Source: an uncultured Ruminococcus sp. (GTDB taxonomy: Bacteria > Bacillota > Clostridia > Oscillospirales > Acutalibacteraceae). From it: a stretch of 9,227 nucleotides of DNA. A model generated the notes under the pieces. The model did not search any database, had not been told where the DNA came from, and saw only the letters and a program-made list of their open reading frames with translations. Position 1 is the stretch's first letter; each line of letters opens with the position of its first letter. This document shows positions 6,228-9,227 of the stretch, in pieces. The position numbers were made by a program, and so were the translations under genes. The stretch is from assembly GCA_900543095.1 (NCBI GenBank), contig UQQD01000039.1:1-9227 (forward strand), in the 5' to 3' direction.

Positions 6228-7412
6228 TCAGTCGCTGTCGTGGCTGATATATGTCGTTTTAAGATGATTGAGGGCTTCTTCGACAAGCTCTGAAAAATCA
6301 GCCTTATCCTGAGCCTCTTTTACATATCTCAGCACGGGTCTTGTGCGCGGGTGCTTCGGCGTAAATACCGTGCAGCAATCCTCATAAGGCTCAATAGATG
6401 TTTCGTAAGTATCTATCTTGTATGAAATGTCTATGATTTCCTGTTTATCCATTCCGATAAGCGGTCTGAAAACGACCATATCGGTCGCTTCATCGGTACA
6501 CTGCAAAGCTCCTATGGTCTGGCTAGCAACCTGACCGAGGCTTTCACCCGTTATAAGAGCCGCACAATCATTTTTCTTTGCGATGCGCTCGGATATTTCC
6601 ATCATAAGCCTGCGCATAATAATAGTAAACAGCTCTTCGGGACAATCGGATCTCAGTTTTTCCTGAATTTTTGTAAACGGAACGGTGTACATTGTCATTG
6701 TTCCCGCATATTTTGAAACCTTTTGCAAAAGCCTAACAACCTTTTCTTCGGCACGGAGGCTTGTGTACGGCGGGCTTGCAAAATGTATCGCAGTGAGTCT
6801 TATTCCCCGCTTTGCCATCATATATGCCGCAACGGGAGAGTCTATTCCTCCGCTGATAAGAATTGCGGCGTTGCCGCCTGTTCCCACGGGAATACCGCCT
6901 GCACCCTTTATCGGATCCGAATGAATGTACGCGCCGAAATCACGGATTTCTACATACACCGTAATCTCAGGATTATGTACATCAACCTTGAGATGCGGAA
7001 ATTTATCAAGTATCGCCCCGCCCGTTTCTCTGCAAATATCAGGCGACTTATACGGAAACTTTTTGTCACTGCGCTTTGCCTCAACCTTAAAGGTTTTTGC
7101 AGAGCCGAGAACGTCCGCAAGATATTCGGGAGCGGTCTTCAGGACAGATTCAAGGGTTTTTTCTTCGCATACCGCCGCCCTTGAAAACGTTACAATTCCG
7201 AATACTCTTGAAATTTGCTCGCAGGCTTCATCAAGGTCAGCGTCATCACTGAGCGGCTTTACATAAATTGTTGACTGAGCCGAAGTGATTTCAAATTTTC
7301 CTACAGAATTAAGGCAATGTTTTATGTTCTTTTTGAGTATGTCCTCAAATGCACGGCGATTCAGCCCTTTTAGAACTATCTCGCCGTCTTTTAAAAGTAT
7401 AATTTCCTTCAT
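6228..7412 (-). CDS. thiI: tRNA 4-thiouridine synthetase ThiI (sulfurtransferase)
   Basis: ThiI adenylates uridine 8 of tRNA and inserts sulfur from a cysteine-desulfurase persulfide, giving 4-thiouridine, a near-UV sensor. The 394-residue protein has the N-terminal ferredoxin-like and THUMP domains (about 1-165, including VFGIVTFSRA at 70-79), the hallmark AGGIPVGTGG (171-180), and the PP-loop SGGIDS (187-192) for ATP. It ends without a rhodanese domain, as is usual in Firmicutes. Cys346-Cys347 in PYEDCCTVF lie where E. coli ThiI has its acceptor Cys344; equating them is inference. It follows the cysteine desulfurase by 27 nt; its ribosome-binding site is weak (AGGA, about 18 nt from the ATG), suggesting dependence on translation of the upstream gene. 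A thiamine role is less likely without the rhodanese domain. Confidence 0.95.
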   Translation of the reverse strand: MKEIILLKDGEIVLKGLNRRAFEDILKKNIKHCLNSVGKFEITSAQSTIYVKPLSDDADLDEACEQISRVFGIVTFSRAAVCEEKTLESVLKTAPEYLADVLGSAKTFKVEAKRSDKKFPYKSPDICRETGGAILDKFPHLKVDVHNPEITVYVEIRDFGAYIHSDPIKGAGGIPVGTGGNAAILISGGIDSPVAAYMMAKRGIRLTAIHFASPPYTSLRAEEKVVRLLQKVSKYAGTMTMYTVPFTKIQEKLRSDCPEELFTIIMRRLMMEISERIAKKNDCAALITGESLGQVASQTIGALQCTDEATDMVVFRPLIGMDKQEIIDISYKIDTYETSIEPYEDCCTVFTPKHPRTRPVLRYVKEAQDKADFSELVEEALNHLKTTYISHDSD

Positions 7413-7439
7413 AATTATTTTATTTTCAATTCCTATATT

Positions 7440-8567
7440 TCATCTGTGAGCAAGCGACGCAAGCCCTGTTTTTATTCCTCTGCACAACACGTCAACGTCC
7501 TCTTTGGTGTTGAATTCAGAAAAACTTATTCTCAGTGCACTATCCGCTCTTTCACTTGAAAGCCCCATTGAACTGAGAACGTAGCTTGGCTTTCCTTTGG
7601 CGCAGGCACTGCCCGATGAGACAAAAACATCAAGCTCTTCAAGAAAATGAAGCATTGTTTCACTGCGAACTCTGCCTGCCGAAATATTAAGCACATACGG
7701 CAAAGCGTTTTCCGGTGAATTAACCGTAACGCCGTCAACCAAGGATAAAAGCGACCTTGCATAGCTGTTGAGCTCCTGTACTTTTTTAAAATTTCCGTCA
7801 ATATCAAATTCATTGCAGGCAACGCCAAAAGCCGCAATAAGCGGTAACGCTTCTGTGCCGGGACGAAGCTTTTTTTCCTGTTCGCCGCCATAGTGCAAGG
7901 GTATAAGCCTTACTCCCTTTTTTATGTACAACGCTCCGCATCCCTTTGGCGCATGTACCTTGTGGGCACTCACTGTGATAAGATCTGCTCCGAGACGTTT
8001 TGCATTTACGGCTGTCTTTCCAAAAGCCTGAACCGCGTCGGTATGACAAATCACATTGGGGTTTTTGGCTTTAGCCGCCGAAAAAATATTTGCGATTGGC
8101 ATAACCGCACCTGTTTCGTTGTTGACGCACATAACGGAAACCAGTATCGTATCTTCGTTCACGGCGGCGGCAAGGTCTTCGGGATAAACAACGCCGTCGG
8201 AATGGGGAGCGACACGCACAATATCAAAACCGTCGGACTCCAGCTTGTTTGCCGCTTCAATAATACTGCTGTGTTCAACTGCGGAAATGACAATGCGCCT
8301 GCCCAAGCGTTTTTTTGCCTGAGCAACGCCGAACAATGCTGTGTTGTTCGACTCGGTGCCTCCGCTTGTAAAATACAACTCATCATATTGCACACCGATG
8401 CGCTTTGCAACACTTTTTCGGGCAGACACAAGTTCTTTCTCCGCATGTAACCCCATAAGGTGAAGCGATGACGGATTACCATAGATTTTTGTCATTATCT
8501 CGAACGCCTTTTGCGCTGCCTTTTCAGAAACTGCAGTAGTTGCGCTGTTGTCAAGATAATGTATCAA
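7440..8567 (-). CDS. nifZ: Cysteine desulfurase, NifZ/IscS-like, partner of ThiI
   Basis: A PLP enzyme that converts cysteine to alanine and passes the sulfur as a persulfide. The 375-residue protein starts MIHYLDNSATT, followed by SGGTESNN (68-75), His99 stacking on PLP in VEHSS, HTDAVQ with Asp177 and Gln180, the PLP lysine Lys203 in SAHKVHAPKG, and catalytic Cys322 in SSGSACAKGKPSYVL, whose loop is two residues shorter than in E. coli IscS. The TTG at 8567 is chosen because GGAGGG lies 7 nt upstream and the family begins here; the reading frame extends 51 codons further up, but those codons run through the leader repeat. Placement directly before thiI matches B. subtilis nifZ-thiI, where the desulfurase is dedicated to tRNA thiolation. 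The symbol rests on this context; iscS-like is the alternative. Confidence 0.92.
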   Translation of the reverse strand: MIHYLDNSATTAVSEKAAQKAFEIMTKIYGNPSSLHLMGLHAEKELVSARKSVAKRIGVQYDELYFTSGGTESNNTALFGVAQAKKRLGRRIVISAVEHSSIIEAANKLESDGFDIVRVAPHSDGVVYPEDLAAAVNEDTILVSVMCVNNETGAVMPIANIFSAAKAKNPNVICHTDAVQAFGKTAVNAKRLGADLITVSAHKVHAPKGCGALYIKKGVRLIPLHYGGEQEKKLRPGTEALPLIAAFGVACNEFDIDGNFKKVQELNSYARSLLSLVDGVTVNSPENALPYVLNISAGRVRSETMLHFLEELDVFVSSGSACAKGKPSYVLSSMGLSSERADSALRISFSEFNTKEDVDVLCRGIKTGLASLAHR

Positions 8568-8574
8568 ATCTATT

Positions 8575-8580
8575 CCCTCC
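8575..8580 (-). promoter_or_regulatory. Ribosome-binding site deciding the TTG start of the cysteine desulfurase
   Basis: On the minus strand GGAGGG is followed by 7 nt and TTG. No ATG or GTG lies at a suitable distance, and the next in-frame ATG is after the conserved N-terminal motif, so TTG initiation is well supported. Confidence 0.8.
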
Positions 8581-8597
8581 TCAATATACAATTCTTT

Positions 8598-8735
8598 ATT
8601 TGAATCGGAGCAATGCTTCGCTATGCTCGTCAAAAGCAGAACCTGTAATAAATTGCAAGCAGTGCAATGAGCATTGACCACTGAAATTTCGAAGCGGCAC
8701 TCGCCGCCTAAGAGGCGCAAGACTCCTGTACTTAG
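8598..8735 (-). repeat. Leader repeat, copy B (full length), upstream of the cysteine desulfurase
   Basis: Non-coding stretch between the promoter and the ribosome-binding site. On the minus strand it begins CTAAGTACA, has a hairpin GCGCC-TCTTA-GGCGGC-like segment, a TTTCAGTGG block, and ends GAAGCATTGCTCCGATTCAAAT. The order and spacing of these blocks parallel copy A (1221-1355) and its 3' end parallels copy C. An imperfect hairpin GAGCATAGC-GAA-GCATTGCTC (about 8608-8628) is visible. Genome annotations that take the longest frame would wrongly translate it as a 51-residue extension of the desulfurase. Confidence 0.6.
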
Positions 8736-8764
8736 ATTATACTACACAAAACAAAAAAAATAAA
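8736..8764 (-). promoter_or_regulatory. Promoter of the nifZ-thiI operon
   Basis: On the minus strand a perfect -10 TATAAT (plus 8736-8741) has a weak -35 TTTATT (plus 8759-8764) at 17 bp. The DNA upstream (8742-8815) is extremely A/T rich with A tracts, which could act as an UP element. This is the only good -10 before the operon; thiI, the sortase gene and the small gene may all be read from it. Confidence 0.55.
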
Positions 8765-8811
8765 GTAATATTTTAAACATAAGAGTATTATTTAAAATTC
8801 TTTAATTTTTC

Positions 8812-8846
8812 TATAAAAAAGGAAGCCCCGCAAAAGCGAAGCTTCC
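8812..8846 (-). terminator. Terminator of the dockerin gene
   Basis: On the minus strand GGAAGCTTCGC, loop TTTT, GCGGGGCTTCC forms an 11-bp stem with two G-U pairs, followed by six Us (plus 8815-8820). It lies about 30 nt after the dockerin stop codon and separates that gene from the nifZ promoter. Confidence 0.9.
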
Positions 8847-8877
8847 GAAAATTCATATTGAATTGCGTAAATCAGGC

Positions 8878-9227
8878 TTATCGAGGACGAAGAATTTCCT
8901 GACCTGTGCGGCCGATATTTTTATATCCGCCCGCTGCAGCAAGATATTTCTGAATCATTGTTGCGTCAACAATAGAAATTCTGCCGTCACCGCTTACATC
9001 AGCAGCAATAATCTGTATATCTGTAAGCTCTACAAGACCTATTGAGGCTTTCTGGATAAGTGTTACGTCATCAATAGTGATTTTGCCGTCACCGTTTACA
9101 TCGCCGAAAATCTCCTTTGGAGTAGGCGGAGTTACGATGAGCTCAGGAAATACTGTACCTGTACCTGTCTTGAAGTCAAATCCGTTTACGTTGATTCTCA
9201 GTGTTACCTTTGAACCGTCCTCTGCAA
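8878..9227 (-). CDS. Dockerin type I-containing secreted protein, C-terminal part only
   Basis: Only the last 115 codons are present; the gene starts beyond the right edge. The visible part begins with a beta-strand-like segment (KVTLRINVNGFDF), a short Pro/Thr linker (VTPPTPKE), and then a dockerin with two EF-hand-like calcium loops: DVNGDGKITIDD followed by VTLIQKASIG, and DVSGDGRISIVD followed by ATMIQKYLA. Dockerins bind cohesins on scaffoldins and so place enzymes or other proteins in a cellulosome-like complex outside the cell. A 17-residue tail GGYKNIGRTGQEILRPR follows. The catalytic or binding module is outside the window, so its function is unknown. The stop TAA is at 8880-8878. 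Confidence 0.9.
   Translation of the reverse strand, partial: AEDGSKVTLRINVNGFDFKTGTGTVFPELIVTPPTPKEIFGDVNGDGKITIDDVTLIQKASIGLVELTDIQIIAADVSGDGRISIVDATMIQKYLAAAGGYKNIGRTGQEILRPR

Noticed and set aside
7893..8450. Plus-strand frame of 185 codons inside the cysteine desulfurase
   Set aside because: It is a shadow of the real gene; Cys/His-rich random composition and no ribosome-binding site.
1..9227. CRISPR array, tRNA, rRNA, phage or toxin-antitoxin genes
   Set aside because: No regularly spaced direct repeats, cloverleaf ends or matching small coupled genes were seen on either strand.

Overview
The window suggests a low-to-moderate G+C anaerobic Firmicute, probably a Ruminococcus or [Eubacterium] siraeum-like member of the Oscillospiraceae. 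This placement is inferred from four things: the dockerin-bearing protein at the right edge, a class B sortase, a nifZ-thiI pair, and strong purine-rich Shine-Dalgarno sites throughout. No rRNA, tRNA, CRISPR array, complete insertion sequence or phage gene was seen.

Left edge (1-577). The 5' end of rpsJ (ribosomal protein S10, usually first gene of the S10 operon) leaves the window on the minus strand. It is preceded by a leader of about 315 nt with several hairpins, one of them terminator-like, and by a near-consensus promoter. A second promoter fires the other way into cobO.

Plus-strand block (578-3626). cobO (corrinoid adenosyltransferase) has its own promoter and a strong terminator. A second promoter and a structured repeat-like leader then precede a two-gene operon: an alanine-racemase-family PLP enzyme overlapping by one base with an ATP-grasp ligase of the sugar-transfer-associated type. 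The pair may make and attach an amino acid (possibly a D-amino acid) to a cell-surface product. A 20-bp hairpin terminator at 3643-3698 serves both converging transcription units.

Minus-strand block (8567 down to 3774). A NifZ/IscS-like cysteine desulfurase (TTG start) and ThiI form a sulfur relay for 4-thiouridine in tRNA. They are followed by a three-part membrane protein (cytoplasmic MoaB/CinA-like domain, one membrane segment, class B sortase, InlB-type B repeat; GTG start), and by a small MoaB/CinA-like protein (TTG start). The small protein appears to be a relative of the sortase's cytoplasmic domain. At the far right, behind a terminator, is the C-terminal end of a secreted dockerin protein.

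The most notable observations are: (1) the sortase with an intracellular molybdopterin-binding-fold domain plus an adjacent stand-alone relative of that domain; (2) the racemase/ATP-grasp pair; (3) a family of related leader elements, two full copies and one half copy, each lying just upstream of the ribosome-binding site of a gene (racemase, desulfurase, sortase) and in that gene's orientation.
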